Positions 36,969-46,928 of a stretch of 64,000 nucleotides of DNA are shown piece by piece. A program made the translations under genes and the position numbers. Position 1 is the stretch's first letter; each line of letters starts with the position of its first letter. The stretch is from Prevotella sp. (GTDB lineage: Bacteria; Bacteroidota; Bacteroidia; Bacteroidales; Muribaculaceae), in assembly GCA_023662865.1 (NCBI GenBank), contig JAMPIK010000002.1, positions 1 to 64,000 of the forward strand, given 5' to 3'. The notes beneath the pieces are model-generated. The model did not search any database. It was not told the origin of the DNA and was given only the letters and a program-made list of their open reading frames with translations.

Positions 36969-37167
36969 TTACCTTAAATCTTAGCCAAACCAATGACTTG
37001 TGTCTTTCATAGCGACGCCGTACGGGGAAGTTTTCTTTTCTTTTGTCGCTTCCTTTGCGGCTGTCTTACATACATAAAACGCCCGCTCACAAAAAAGGTT
37101 CGGGAAACAGCAAATTTTTTTGAAAAAAATTATTACTTTTGTGAGTTCAAACAAAAATTAAGCCACA

Positions 37168-37629
37168 ATGAACAAGCTTACTTTATACCTAATCGCTTGG
37201 CTATTAAGCGTTCCGGCTTATATTCATGCAGATATAATCAAAGAAGAGATTCTTGAGCAGACGGCGCAAAAAAGTGAATCGGTGCGTCAACCTGTACCGG
37301 AAGAGAAAATATTCACAGTATGTGAGGTGTCGCCCAATTTTCCCGGAGGTACCACTGCGATGATGAAATTCATCTCTGAGCAAATGCAATATCCGGAAGA
37401 AGCCCTTCGGAACGGTATTGAAGGCAGAACGATAGTGCAGTTTGTCGTGGAGAAAGACGGAACTATAAGTAACGTAGAGACAGCACGCGGCACAAATACG
37501 GTGCTTGATGAGGAAGCCCTGCGCATTGTGAAAGCAATGCCCAAGTTCACACGCGGTACAAACAACGGCATCCCCGTCCGCTGCCGATATTTATTGCCGA
37601 TAACTTTTAAACTTCCCGGGAAAAAATGA
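37168..37629 (+). CDS. TonB C-terminal domain protein
   Basis: A 153-residue protein with a signal sequence or anchor (MNKLTLYLIAWLLSVPAYIHA) and a complete TonB C-terminal domain (about 55-150). The domain shows FPGGTTAMMKFISEQMQYPEEALRN, then GRTIVQFVVEKDGTISNVE and VLDEEALRIVKAMPKF. It lacks the Pro-rich spacer of a classical TonB, so it may not span the periplasm. In Bacteroidota such short proteins occur as periplasmic binding or signalling modules. It stands alone, 200 bp after E1. Confidence 0.8.
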   Translation: MNKLTLYLIAWLLSVPAYIHADIIKEEILEQTAQKSESVRQPVPEEKIFTVCEVSPNFPGGTTAMMKFISEQMQYPEEALRNGIEGRTIVQFVVEKDGTISNVETARGTNTVLDEEALRIVKAMPKFTRGTNNGIPVRCRYLLPITFKLPGKK

Positions 37630-37718
37630 AAAATGCAGTCCGGATAAGAAAATTCGGTTATTTCTTATGTGGACCATAATTATCGGAATTTTACATTAGG
37701 GCAGAAGGTGCGAATCAG

Positions 37719-37904
37719 TTAGCCATACTTTGCAATCTCAGCGTTATTCATGTATCTTGCATCGTTAGATTGCCTGCTGAAACTGCCGTCACTGTTTCTT
37801 GTCCATATTTGAACATGAATTTTCCCAACCGGAAAACTTCTGCCATCCCCTTTGTTTGTGTGATTGTGACTCCAATCAAAGTCAAGAAAAGTTGCAACTC
37901 TTTG
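37719..37904 (-). pseudogene. Remnant of a polymorphic-toxin-like C-terminus
   Basis: An uninterrupted minus-strand frame of 61 codons without a start codon follows an in-frame TAA. It reads DFDWSHNHTNKGDGRSF, then GKIHVQIWTRNSDGSFSRQ, and ends DARYMNNAEIAKYG before a stop. This resembles the last part of RHS/polymorphic toxin tips, with His-rich DW-H-H and an EIxKYG end. The remainder of the gene is absent. The call is a resemblance by eye and could be wrong. Confidence 0.35.
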
Positions 37905-37914
37905 TTAAACAATG

Positions 37915-37970
37915 ACCTAAAAAATAGAGGTGTCTGAAAAAATTATCATATTTTTTTCAGACACCTTCTA
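37915..37970 (-). terminator. Long terminator hairpin downstream of the barrel gene
   Basis: GGTGTCTGAAAAAA (37929-37942) pairs with TTTTTTCAGACACC (37952-37965). On the minus strand the stem is followed by TCTATTTTTT. It lies about 55 bp after the stop of the gene at 38020. Confidence 0.75.
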
Positions 37971-38019
37971 TTTGGAATTCCTTTTGTATTGTTCCGCGGA
38001 TGTTCTAAATCTGTGTCGG

Positions 38020-38721
38020 TCAGAAGTTGTAGCCGAGGGAGACGTTGAAGGCGTTCTCGTGCATTGACACATTGCCGTCGTTGTCGTCTTTAAGCATATT
38101 TACCATACCTATATCGCCGCTTACACCGATGTAGTAGTTGGTGGCTATGTTGAAGCCGACCCCCACTCGCCATGCGCAATCCACACGGCGCATTACACCG
38201 TTGTCACCGTACAGGCTGCCGCTTTGGTGCAATTCATTGTCGGTAGTCAGGTAATAATCATTTACCAAACCTACTTTAAGCACCGGACCGGTTGATATGG
38301 CAAGCGACACATCGGGCGTAAAATCGAAGTGATAACCTACCTGTACCGGTACTTCAAAACTGAATCGGCGAGCTGATGAGTGTTTCATCTTCTTGTCGAA
38401 GAATGCCGGGAACATATCCTGAGTGTTCTTGAACGACTGTGTGGAGTAAGCCAATGTCACACCCGGTTCAAGGTATAGGTTGGCCACAAGCGGCAGGTTG
38501 TAAATGGCGCCGATGGTGAAACCCGAGCCTTTGCCGAATACCTTTGTTTTTGTGTCGAACGAATTGCCCACATTAGCTTTCACCTTGGAAGGGATTGAAA
38601 GATTATATGAGCCGCGAATACCGAAATAGCCGTGATTGTTGGGGTTGTCAAGCAGATAACTCTGCGCGTAAGCCCCGGCGGCAACGAAAAGCGATAAAAT
38701 CGCAAGTAATACCTTTTTCAT
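38020..38721 (-). CDS. Outer-membrane beta-barrel protein (PorT-like)
   Basis: A 233-residue protein with signal peptide MKKVLLAILSLFVAAGAYAQ. Alternating strands include GYFGIRGSYNLSIPSK, GFTIGAIYNLPLVANLYLEPGVTLAY and FSFEVPVQVGYHFDF, and it ends in NAFNVSLGYNF. Overall build and length match the other barrel gene at 22.1 kb, although sequences differ. It is monocistronic with its own terminator and is divergent from the efflux operon. Function is unknown. Confidence 0.75.
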   Translation of the reverse strand: MKKVLLAILSLFVAAGAYAQSYLLDNPNNHGYFGIRGSYNLSIPSKVKANVGNSFDTKTKVFGKGSGFTIGAIYNLPLVANLYLEPGVTLAYSTQSFKNTQDMFPAFFDKKMKHSSARRFSFEVPVQVGYHFDFTPDVSLAISTGPVLKVGLVNDYYLTTDNELHQSGSLYGDNGVMRRVDCAWRVGVGFNIATNYYIGVSGDIGMVNMLKDDNDGNVSMHENAFNVSLGYNF

Positions 38722-38786
38722 AATATCTTAATTAAGTGTTTCTGAGGTATCAACCCCTTACCACCCTTTTTTGTTCAAAATTTCCA

Positions 38787-38808
38787 TGTATTAAACTTTT
38801 TTAATACA
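38787..38808. promoter_or_regulatory. Palindrome upstream of the efflux operon
   Basis: TGTATTAAA (38787-38795) and TTTAATACA (38800-38808) are separated by CTTT. The repeat is 41 bp before the ATG of the outer-membrane channel gene. It resembles a dimeric repressor operator such as TetR or MarR proteins use. A role as terminator is unlikely because it is AT-only and upstream of both divergent genes. Confidence 0.45.
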
Positions 38809-38848
38809 AGCTATGTTTAGACTTTGAAATACTATAAACTGTATAGCT

Positions 38849-40318
38849 ATGAAATTCACACACATCTCATTAATATGTATGTTGTTTCCGGTTTGGATGA
38901 GTGCGCAGAGCGTTGCCGAACAGAGGCAGACTGTGTTTGATTCTCTTCCGGTAGGCGCGCGGGTTGCACCTTGGGCTGCCGGTCCCGGTCAGATGGTTGA
39001 TTCTGAAAAGATTGCACCGCCGCAGGGTTGGGGCTTTTCGCGCGTATATTCGCAAACTTTACCCTCCGATGACCGTTGGTGGCGGCAGTTTGATGACCCC
39101 ATACTCAATGATTTGATTAACAAGGCGGAGAATGCCAACTTCAATATTCGTCAGGCTCTGAGGCGTATGCAGATTGCGCGTATAACAATAGATGAGGCGA
39201 AAGCCGGATATTACCCTACCGTCGGTGTGAGTGCCGGGTATAATGTGGAGCGCAGTGCCGGAGCAATAAGCAGCCCGGCAACCAAGAGCAATACACTTAC
39301 CTATATGGACCTGGGGTTGTCCGCGAATTGGGAGATTGACCTTTTTGGACGCATACGCGAGCAGCTCAAAGCAGATAAGGCTTCGCTCAATTTAAGCAAA
39401 GCCGACTACGATGCTGCCATGGTGTCGCTCTGTGCCGAGCTGGCAAAGACGTATATTCAGCTGCGTGTACAGCAGGCCGAATTGGATTTGGCTATAAATC
39501 ATACTCGCTCGCAGGAGCAGATAGTAAGCATGACCCTCGCCCGCCAAGAGGCGGGGCTGGCTTCCGCACTTGAGGTGGCACAGGCCCGCCAAGTGTTATA
39601 CTCCACACAAGCCTCTATACCTCCGCTTGAAGCGCAGATTAAAGCCTCGATAGGAGCGATAGCCGTGTTGGTAGGTGAATACCCCGATGCTGTGGCTTCC
39701 ACGCTGGAGGAGTCAAAGCCCTTGCCCGAAGTGATTGGGTCACCGTGTGTGGGGACACCGCTTGAAATGCTCCGCCGTCGCCCGGATATAGCGCAGGCTG
39801 AGGCCGAAATGGCTGTATATGCCGCACAACTCGGTATTGCCAAAAAGGTCTATCTGCCAACTCTCAATCTCACCGGCTCTGTGGGCGTTCAGGCTCATAA
39901 ACCCGGCGACTTGTTTACCTCGAAAGGGTTTACTTATTCAGTAGCACCCACATTGTCGTGGACGGTATTCGACGGCTTTGCCCGCAAGTATAAAACCGCA
40001 GCCGCACGCGAGCAAATGGAGGCGAGTATTGACAATTATAATCAGACGCTGCTCGGAGCTGTGCAGGAGGTTGATACTTATTCAGCTGAATACGAGTCGT
40101 ATCTGAAACAAATATCCATGCTTGACAAACTCGTGAAAGAGAGCCAAACCGCTTTGGACCTTTCCGTAGATCTGTACCGAAGCACACTCACACCCTTCTC
40201 AAACGTGGTGGATGCACAGATGAATCTGCTCACATATCAGAATGACGCAATAACTGCAAAAGGCAACGCCCTGACAGCCCTTATATCCCTGTATCAGGCT
40301 CTCGGCGGCGGTTGGTAA
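38849..40318 (+). CDS. RND efflux outer-membrane channel (NodT/OprM family)
   Basis: A 489-residue TolC-fold protein with a signal peptide ending near Met-Ser-Ala-Gln-Ser. Two outer-membrane-efflux repeats are visible: WWRQFDDPILNDLINKAENANFNIRQALRRM (about 82-112) with YMDLGLSANWEIDLFG (about 150-165), and TPLEMLRRRPDIAQAEAEM with LSWTVFDGFARKYK (about 370-383). It opens the tripartite pump operon; the adaptor follows after 22 bp. In many Bacteroidota the channel gene is last, so this order is less usual. Confidence 0.92.
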   Translation: MKFTHISLICMLFPVWMSAQSVAEQRQTVFDSLPVGARVAPWAAGPGQMVDSEKIAPPQGWGFSRVYSQTLPSDDRWWRQFDDPILNDLINKAENANFNIRQALRRMQIARITIDEAKAGYYPTVGVSAGYNVERSAGAISSPATKSNTLTYMDLGLSANWEIDLFGRIREQLKADKASLNLSKADYDAAMVSLCAELAKTYIQLRVQQAELDLAINHTRSQEQIVSMTLARQEAGLASALEVAQARQVLYSTQASIPPLEAQIKASIGAIAVLVGEYPDAVASTLEESKPLPEVIGSPCVGTPLEMLRRRPDIAQAEAEMAVYAAQLGIAKKVYLPTLNLTGSVGVQAHKPGDLFTSKGFTYSVAPTLSWTVFDGFARKYKTAAAREQMEASIDNYNQTLLGAVQEVDTYSAEYESYLKQISMLDKLVKESQTALDLSVDLYRSTLTPFSNVVDAQMNLLTYQNDAITAKGNALTALISLYQALGGGW

Positions 40319-40340
40319 TAATCTGAAAAACAAATATACT

Positions 40341-41465
40341 ATGAAGACACTTATACGCATTATCGGATTAGGAGCCATGTTGGCTCTCATAGCTTGTTCC
40401 GAGAAAGACTCCAAAGACAAGAAGGACGCCGCGCAGCAGACACCCGAGGTGGCTGTGGCTGAACCGGTGGTAGACTCCGTTACTTTACACAAGGAGTATC
40501 CCGGCTTTATACAAGCTGACAATCAAGTAGATGTAGTGGCTCGCGTAAACGGCACTCTCGAGTCTGTAAACTATACCGGCGGCCAGTATGTAAACAAAGG
40601 GCAAGTATTGTTTACAATCGAGCGCACCATTTATGCAGATGCCGTGCAAAAGGCGCAAGCCGCATTGGCAAACGCTCGCAGCGAGAAGCTGTATTGCACC
40701 ACGCGCCTCGCCGCCATGGAAAAGGCGTTCAAGTCGAATGCCGTAAGCCAAATGGATGTGATTCAGGCAAGAAACAATCTGGCTCAGGCTGAAGCCGCCA
40801 TTTCCACGGCACAAGCCGAGCTGAAAGATGCGCAGACACAATTAGGCTATTGCACGGTTCGCGCTCCGCAGTCCGGATATATCACCAAGTCGACAATTGA
40901 CCCCGGCAACTTCGTGGGCGGCGGTGCTTCGCCGGTGACCCTTGCCACTATCTTTGACACCAAGGAGGTTACGGCCAATTTCTCAATCGAAGACTCGCAA
41001 TTTGAAAAAATGGTAGGGCAGGCCGGAGGCTCTAACTCCCCACTGTATCGCCATGTGCCGCTGAAGTTCCAACAGGATTTGCCTCACAAATATTTTGCCG
41101 ACTTGTATTATACCGCACCCAATGTAGACTCAAACACCGGTACGTTGAATATGCAAGCTACAATTGCAAATCCCGATGCGGAACTTAAAGACGGTATGTT
41201 TGTAAGCGTGGAGCTGCCTTACGGCTTTAACCCGAAGGCTGTTTTGGTGAAAGATGCCTCGATCTCAACCGACCAGCGGGGCAAGTTCCTGTATGTGATA
41301 GGCAAAGATGACAAAGTGGAATACCGACCCATCACTGTGGGCCAAACCTATCAAGACACTCTGCGTATCGTGGAGTCAGGCCTCAAACCGGGTGAAAAAT
41401 ATGTGACGGAAGCTCTGCTCACAGTGCGCCCGGGCATGACGGTAAAACCGCTCCTTGTCAAGTAA
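40341..41465 (+). CDS. RND efflux periplasmic adaptor (AcrA/MexA type)
   Basis: A 374-residue membrane fusion protein with a lipoprotein signal (LGAMLALIACSEKDSKDKK), anchoring it to the inner membrane. The biotinyl-lipoyl half motifs (VVARVNGTLESVNYTGGQYVNKGQVLFTIE and LGYCTVRAPQSGYITKS) flank a helical hairpin (about 95-160). The barrel and membrane-proximal domains follow, ending VTEALLTVRPGMTVKP. It bridges the permease and the channel encoded on either side, in one operon. Confidence 0.94.
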   Translation: MKTLIRIIGLGAMLALIACSEKDSKDKKDAAQQTPEVAVAEPVVDSVTLHKEYPGFIQADNQVDVVARVNGTLESVNYTGGQYVNKGQVLFTIERTIYADAVQKAQAALANARSEKLYCTTRLAAMEKAFKSNAVSQMDVIQARNNLAQAEAAISTAQAELKDAQTQLGYCTVRAPQSGYITKSTIDPGNFVGGGASPVTLATIFDTKEVTANFSIEDSQFEKMVGQAGGSNSPLYRHVPLKFQQDLPHKYFADLYYTAPNVDSNTGTLNMQATIANPDAELKDGMFVSVELPYGFNPKAVLVKDASISTDQRGKFLYVIGKDDKVEYRPITVGQTYQDTLRIVESGLKPGEKYVTEALLTVRPGMTVKPLLVK

Positions 41466-41488
41466 TAACGCTCTAAAACAGATAGGAT

Positions 41489-44400
41489 ATGTTCTCGAAA
41501 TTCTTCATAATGCGACCCATCTTCGCCACAGTATTGGCAGTGCTGATGGTTCTCGCGGGATTACTGTGCGTCACCACGCTGCCGGTAGCACAGTATCCGG
41601 ATATCACACCTCCTACCGTGATGGTTTCAGCCTCCTATCCGGGAGCTGACGCAGAGACGGTGGCTAAAACTGTGGGTGTGCCAATTGAGCAGCAAGTTAA
41701 CGGTACTGAGGGTATGCTCTACATGAGCTCGAACTCCGGCTCTGATGGCTCTTACTCTCTTACCATTACGTTTGAGAACGGTACAGACGTGGATCAGGCT
41801 GCTGTTGATGTACAGAACCGTATATCAATGGCTACGGCCACTCTCCCATCCGAGGTGCAGCAGCAAGGTATCAGCGTATCGAAAGAGAGTAGCAATCAGG
41901 TGCTTTTCTGCGCTTTGGAGACAGACCGCCCCGACCTGTACGATGCGCTGTATCTCACCAATTATGCACAAATCAATATCATAGACCCCCTCTCGCGTGT
42001 TGAGGGTGTGGGCGGTGCATCTGCCTTCGGCGGCGGCGAATACAGTATGCGCATTTGGCTTGACCCGCTGAAAATGCGGTCAAGAAATCTCACGCCGGAA
42101 GAGGTACTCGCAGCCGTGCGCGGACAGAATATGCAGGTGGGTGCCGGTACGCTCGGCGCCGAACCGCAGGCCGGCAACACTCAATTTCAGTTTACACTTA
42201 CCAGTCAGGGTAGGCTCACCACTGCCGAAGAGTTCGGCAACATCATAATACGCAGCGATGACACCGGCATACTCCGCCTCAAAGATGTGGGCACCGTGGA
42301 GTTGGGCAGCGAAAGCTACTCTCAAACGGCAAAGGTGAATGGCAAGACGGCGGCCGTAATCGGCGTGCAGCAATTGCCCGGTGCCAATGCCCTTGATGTG
42401 GTGAACGGTTCTCTCAAGGAGCTTGACCGGCTCTCACAGTATTTCCCCGAAGGGGTGCATTACCGCGTGATACTTAACACCACCGACTTTGTAAAGGCGT
42501 CAATTGATGAGGTGGTAGTGACATTCGTGGAAACCACACTGATCGTGATGCTCGTAATCCTCATATTCCTGCAAAACTGGCGGGCTGTGATTATCCCCAT
42601 GCTCACAATCCCGGTGAGCCTTATCGCCACCTTTGCCGTGATGAAGCTCTTGGGCTTCAGTTTGAACACCCTCTCGCTGTTCGGTATGGTGCTGGCAATT
42701 GCAATCGTGGTGGACGATGCCATTGTGGTGGTGGAGGACTGCAGCAGGCTTCTTGATGAAGGGAAGTTGAACCGCAAGGAGGCTGCTGTCAAGGCGATGC
42801 AGGAACTTACCGGTCCGGTAGTGGGCGAGGTATTGGTACTTCTGTCGGTGTTTATTCCTACGGCATTCATCAGCGGCATCACCGGCAAGCTCTACAAACA
42901 GTTTGCTCTTACCATCGCAGTGTCTACGGCTTTCTCCGGCTTCAATGCGCTGACGCTAACACCCGCACTCTGCGCACTCTTCCTGAAGCCTTCGAAACAA
43001 AATAAATTCTTCCTATATCGATGGTTCGATGTCGGATGGGCTAAGGTGGAAAGCCTGTATAAAAAAGTTATCAGTAAAATGCTTGCCAAGCCGGTTATTT
43101 CTCTGTGTGTTTTTCTGTTGATAGCAGGAGCCGCTATTTACGGATTTTTGAAACTCCCTACCGGGTATTTGCCGGAAGAAGACAACGGCTATTTCATGAT
43201 GGCCGTGCAGTTGCCTACCGGTGCTTCGCTTGAACGCACCGAGAAGTATACGGATGCCATAATTGAGGAAGTGATGAAGGAAGTGCCGGAGGTCAAAGAC
43301 GTAATGAACGTGAACGGTATGTCATTCCTCGGCGGCGGCGCATCGAGCAACGGCGGTACACTCTTCTTCGTGCTCAAACCCTGGAAAGAGCGTAAAGGGA
43401 AGTCGCAAGATGTGGAGAGCGTAATGGAGCGTGTGCAGGCCATTGCCGCCCGACATCCCGAAGCAATCGCTTTCTGCGTAAATCCCCCCTCAATCCCCGG
43501 ACTGGGTATGAGCTCCGGCTTGCAGATGCAGCTGCTCGACATAAACAACCTCGGACCGGTAGAGATGAAGAAGGCGATTGAAGCGCTGCAAGAAGCTGCC
43601 GCCAAAGATGACCGCATAGCCCAACTCACCTCGCTGTATGAGGGTACCGTGCCGCAATACTCCGTGAAAATAGACCGCGACAAGGTGAGCCTGTTGGGCC
43701 TTGATCTCAGCACCATTTACAGCACTCTCTCCACTTATGTGGGCGGTTCGTATGCAAACGACTTCAACGAGTTCGGGCGCACGTTCCAAGTGACTGTAAG
43801 CGGTGACGGCAACAGCCGCGACAATCCCGAGGATATTCTCAAACTCTCCGTGCAGAATTCCGAGGGCGAGATGACCCCGTTCAGCGCGTTTGCTTCAATA
43901 GAACCCTCCATGGGCGAGCCTGCCGTGAGCCGTTATAATATGTATGGCACGGCGTCTGTCACCGCGACTCTCGCACACGGCGTAAGCTCTTCCGACGGCA
44001 TCAAGGCTATGGAGCAACTTGTGAAGGACAATCTCGGTGAAAACTATTCATTTGCATGGACAGGCGAGGCATATCAGGAGACTCAAAGCGGCACTACAAT
44101 ATCGTTTGTCTTTATCTTCGCAATTGTAATGACAATCCTCGTGCTTGCGGCCCAATACGAAAGCTGGACTGATCCGATAGCGGTTGTACTCTCAATGCCG
44201 ATGGCCATTCTCGGCACGGTGGTAGGCTGTCTGGTTATGAACCAAAGTGTGAGCATTTACACACAGATCGGTGTAATCCTTCTGTTGGGTATGAGCGCCA
44301 AGAATGCAATTCTTATTGTGGAATACGCTATGGACTATCGCAAGCAGGGTCTGCCGATACGTCAGGCAGCCCTCGACGGCGGCGTGGTTCGATTCCGTCC

Positions 44401-44680
44401 GATTATGATGACTGCCCTCGCATTCGTCTTCGGTGTGATGCCCATGATGTTCGCAACCGGTGCCGGAGCGGCTTCGCGTATCGAAATCGGTACGGCGGTA
44501 GTATTCGGTATGGCCATGAACGCATTTATCGGAACGCTCTTCGTCCCCAACTTCTGGGAACTCATGCAGCGCATACAAGAAAAATACCTCAACGGCCTCT
44601 TCAAACTCAAAAAGCCGGCCGGAGCATTGCCCGGCAACCCGGATTCGTCCGGCAAGTCCGACCCGTCTGACAGCATATAA
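41489..44680 (+). CDS. RND multidrug efflux permease (AcrB/HAE1 type)
   Basis: A 1063-residue proton-driven inner-membrane pump with 12 predicted helices and two large periplasmic loops. It starts [26 protein letters not shown] and shows [29 protein letters not shown]4 carries [16 protein letters not shown], with the paired Asp needed for proton relay. The C-terminal half contains [20 protein letters not shown]. It is the last gene of the three-gene operon and probably exports drugs or bile acids; the substrate cannot be read from sequence. Confidence 0.96.
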   Translation: MFSKFFIMRPIFATVLAVLMVLAGLLCVTTLPVAQYPDITPPTVMVSASYPGADAETVAKTVGVPIEQQVNGTEGMLYMSSNSGSDGSYSLTITFENGTDVDQAAVDVQNRISMATATLPSEVQQQGISVSKESSNQVLFCALETDRPDLYDALYLTNYAQINIIDPLSRVEGVGGASAFGGGEYSMRIWLDPLKMRSRNLTPEEVLAAVRGQNMQVGAGTLGAEPQAGNTQFQFTLTSQGRLTTAEEFGNIIIRSDDTGILRLKDVGTVELGSESYSQTAKVNGKTAAVIGVQQLPGANALDVVNGSLKELDRLSQYFPEGVHYRVILNTTDFVKASIDEVVVTFVETTLIVMLVILIFLQNWRAVIIPMLTIPVSLIATFAVMKLLGFSLNTLSLFGMVLAIAIVVDDAIVVVEDCSRLLDEGKLNRKEAAVKAMQELTGPVVGEVLVLLSVFIPTAFISGITGKLYKQFALTIAVSTAFSGFNALTLTPALCALFLKPSKQNKFFLYRWFDVGWAKVESLYKKVISKMLAKPVISLCVFLLIAGAAIYGFLKLPTGYLPEEDNGYFMMAVQLPTGASLERTEKYTDAIIEEVMKEVPEVKDVMNVNGMSFLGGGASSNGGTLFFVLKPWKERKGKSQDVESVMERVQAIAARHPEAIAFCVNPPSIPGLGMSSGLQMQLLDINNLGPVEMKKAIEALQEAAAKDDRIAQLTSLYEGTVPQYSVKIDRDKVSLLGLDLSTIYSTLSTYVGGSYANDFNEFGRTFQVTVSGDGNSRDNPEDILKLSVQNSEGEMTPFSAFASIEPSMGEPAVSRYNMYGTASVTATLAHGVSSSDGIKAMEQLVKDNLGENYSFAWTGEAYQETQSGTTISFVFIFAIVMTILVLAAQYESWTDPIAVVLSMPMAILGTVVGCLVMNQSVSIYTQIGVILLLGMSAKNAILIVEYAMDYRKQGLPIRQAALDGGVVRFRPIMMTALAFVFGVMPMMFATGAGAASRIEIGTAVVFGMAMNAFIGTLFVPNFWELMQRIQEKYLNGLFKLKKPAGALPGNPDSSGKSDPSDSI

Positions 44681-44686
44681 CCCTTG

Positions 44687-44715
44687 CAAGGACTCGCTAT
44701 TTTGGCGAGTCCTTG
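44687..44715 (+). terminator. Hairpin after the efflux operon
   Basis: CAAGGACTCGC (44687-44697) and GCGAGTCCTTG (44705-44715) form a perfect 11-bp stem seven bases after the permease stop. The U-run is missing, so it may be a weak terminator or a 3' stabiliser. Confidence 0.6.
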
Positions 44716-44765
44716 AACTATAATGGAGAACGTGGTGTTCAACTATAAAACATAAACTTGTAACT

Positions 44766-45227
44766 ATGTCTGTATTTCTGTTCTTTGGATTAATATTTGT
44801 AATGACAATTGCATTTTGTATTGTCATGCTGATTTTTACAGCAAAGGAGCGTAAAGGAGAAGGCCGTTGGGCGCAACCCGGATATGCTTCCGGCGTGAGA
44901 ATACGCCTGTTCGTTTCGTATTTGGCAGTGTTTGCGATACTCGCCTGCATATATTTTTTTATGCCGTATCAGCACGAAACCGGACTGCCCCCCTATCAGA
45001 GTCGGGATATTTTGTCGTTTCGAAATTTCCTGTCGGCAATCATGATTGAGTTGATAGTCGTTCAATTTGTGGTAATGATACTCCGCCATCAAGGAGAGAA
45101 AAATCCACAAAGCAAGTATGCCGACCCCGACTATATGAAACGCCTTACACGCAAAGCCCACAATCTGCTGTACATAATCACCGGCCTGACTATCCTCCTT
45201 TGGCTTCTCCTCAAATTCGTTTTCTAA
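44766..45227 (+). CDS. Small integral membrane protein (153 residues)
   Basis: About four hydrophobic segments (1-23, 47-67, 87-108 and 132-153) with a basic cytoplasmic linker (TAKERKGEGRWAQPGYASGVRIRL). The linker pattern, charged residues then xPxYxxxxxxK/R before the second helix, recurs in the protein at 45943-46320, suggesting a shared family. It follows the efflux operon by 86 bp. No known domain is recognised. Confidence 0.55.
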   Translation: MSVFLFFGLIFVMTIAFCIVMLIFTAKERKGEGRWAQPGYASGVRIRLFVSYLAVFAILACIYFFMPYQHETGLPPYQSRDILSFRNFLSAIMIELIVVQFVVMILRHQGEKNPQSKYADPDYMKRLTRKAHNLLYIITGLTILLWLLLKFVF

Positions 45228-45258
45228 ACAAAAATTAAAGAATGTTGTTATAGTATAA

Positions 45259-45879
45259 AACCGTCTGAAATACATACAATCCTATGTAAACATCGCTTAT
45301 GGAGAACTTAATGGAGCTGACACAAGAGAATCTGTTCAGATTACTCCAAGCGAATACTTGCAGTATATAATAAATATGCCACAAGAGCAGCTTGATAGCC
45401 TCGCATCAATATACTGCACACCGGAGCAACTTAATCGCAGGGAACATGAGTAAGAAGCCAAACTGGAGAAACTTATTCAAATTACTTCAGCAGAAGAAGT
45501 TGCAAAGCTGTATTCATTCGCAAATGAATATTCATCCACAGGTGGTAATGACTTCTTAATGCTTCAAACCGCATCAAAGGGAATGAATCCGACAATTCAA
45601 TATGCAAAGGCCATATTCGCAGCAACTATTGACGAAATGTTAGCTGATTATGTAATGACTCGTATTAATTGGGATTGTATGCGCAGTGTCCTGGTAAGCC
45701 ATGGACTAAATATAGGAGTAGACGTAATTCTTGGATTAGCAGACTTGGAGATGTCCGCGCTTGACCCCATTATGGCTCCGGAAGATATAATGTATAGTTT
45801 GGGGGTAGATGCAGCAAACATTACAGAATGGACTTTGGAGTACCACAATTGTTGCAGAGGATTTGTCATTTATGATTAA
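45259..45879 (+). pseudogene. Decayed gene with in-frame stop, unknown family
   Basis: One frame is open from 45259 to 45879 except for a TAA at 45451-45453. Upstream it reads GELNGADTRESVQITPSEYLQYIINM; downstream it reads EAKLEKLIQITSAEEVAKLY and ends CCRGFVIYD. The two halves share an ITP/TSxEEx(A/L) helical motif, so they look like parts of one protein. No ATG starts the first half. A downstream product of 106 residues could begin at 45559, but no gene function is evident. It sits among small membrane-protein genes. Confidence 0.5.
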
Positions 45880-45942
45880 AGATGTTCATCTTGTTTTGCA
45901 TATAACTCTATTGCGATAATATAATAATTGACATAAAGAGCT

Positions 45943-46320
45943 ATGGCTGATATCCAATTTTTTTTAGTATGTTTCTTGTTACTGACGGCTATGATTGCGT
46001 TGGTCGCGAGACTTATTTACATACATATTCAGGATAATAGACGAGCCGGCAAATTTGAGAACCCACTATATGTGGCTCATGCAAAAACAAAAGCATTTGT
46101 ATATTTCGTTGTATTTGAAGTCATAGTTCTTATTGTTAACTCCATTATTCCTGATGGTAGCAATACAAGGTATCAAAATTTGGTACATTCAGGATATTTT
46201 TCATTTGCCTTATTGAGTCTGATTTTAGGAGTGGAGTTTCTTATTTTGGTTATAGTAATTCTTGTATACAAACGTAAAATTCGCATGATACCCGACTCAA
46301 AAGACATGTTCAACAGATAA
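45943..46320 (+). CDS. Small integral membrane protein (125 residues)
   Basis: Three hydrophobic segments (about 5-27, 50-70 and 85-110) and a charged linker (HIQDNRRAGKFENPLYVAHAKTK) between the first and second. The layout parallels the 44766-45227 protein: helix, basic linker with a Pro and Tyr, helix, polar loop, helix. No family recognised. It starts 63 bp after the broken gene. Confidence 0.55.
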   Translation: MADIQFFLVCFLLLTAMIALVARLIYIHIQDNRRAGKFENPLYVAHAKTKAFVYFVVFEVIVLIVNSIIPDGSNTRYQNLVHSGYFSFALLSLILGVEFLILVIVILVYKRKIRMIPDSKDMFNR

Positions 46321-46415
46321 AGAGAATATGTTAGAAAATGCAGAAAAATATTTTTTATTGCAGCGTTTGTTACCGTAATTGTTTTTTTTTATAATGAAAT
46401 TATGGGAATAAAATT

Positions 46416-46625
46416 ATGGAAAAGTTTGGATTGAATGAATATTTGGAAGTGTCGGCTTGCCTTGTAGCTGTATGTTTAATTATATACCTGATACTCCGGG
46501 TAATAGCTCAACGCAAACCCCATAGTGTATTGGCACAACCACATGCTGTGCGCGACATCAGTATTGTAATAAGCAGTGTCTTCATCGGATGTCTTTTCAC
46601 CGGTGTATTGGCAATGATAATGTAG
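46416..46625 (+). CDS. Small two-helix membrane protein (69 residues)
   Basis: MEKFGLNEYLEVSACLVAVC begins the product. Hydrophobic segments at about 11-27 and 49-69 are joined by a basic linker, AQRKPHSVLAQPHAVRD. The AQP motif also appears in the linker of the 153-residue protein. It is short but well placed in the cluster, 22 bp before the next gene. Confidence 0.5.
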   Translation: MEKFGLNEYLEVSACLVAVCLIIYLILRVIAQRKPHSVLAQPHAVRDISIVISSVFIGCLFTGVLAMIM

Positions 46626-46647
46626 AATTTTAAAAAAAGTTGAAGAT

Positions 46648-46857
46648 ATGTCATTCGGATTACTTTTAATGCTTGCCGGAGGATTGTTCATCGGCATACC
46701 CATCAGCCAGTTGGTAATGGCCCTGTTCAGACAGATGTCGCCCGACAGTGTGTTGAACGACAACAGCATAATGCGCTCAGTAGGCTTTTCAATAATATTG
46801 GCCGCCTTGGTTTTGTGTGCCGCCTTGGTAGGCATAGCCTATCTTACAAGCACATAG
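46648..46857 (+). CDS. Small two-helix membrane protein (69 residues)
   Basis: MSFGLLLMLAGGLFIGIPIS begins the product, with a second hydrophobic segment at about 46-66 and a polar loop (FRQMSPDSVLNDNSIMRS). It is the last gene of the small-membrane-protein run and is followed by a long hairpin. No family recognised. Confidence 0.5.
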   Translation: MSFGLLLMLAGGLFIGIPISQLVMALFRQMSPDSVLNDNSIMRSVGFSIILAALVLCAALVGIAYLTST

Positions 46858-46928
46858 GTCAGATAAACTGCCGCACAAAAACTGTAAATCATCGGTGAAC
46901 TTCACCACGTCCCAACCGGATACAAACA

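Noticed and set aside
36993-37256. Plus-strand frame of 87 codons starting after element E1
   Set aside because: Its product is Cys/Arg/Phe-rich with no domain and it runs over the start of the TonB-domain gene in another frame. It is treated as chance, though the ATG position relative to E1 is mentioned in the findings.
46330-46435. Hydrophobic frame between two small membrane-protein genes
   Set aside because: It lacks a start codon and overlaps the next gene's start; possibly a remnant of another small membrane protein.
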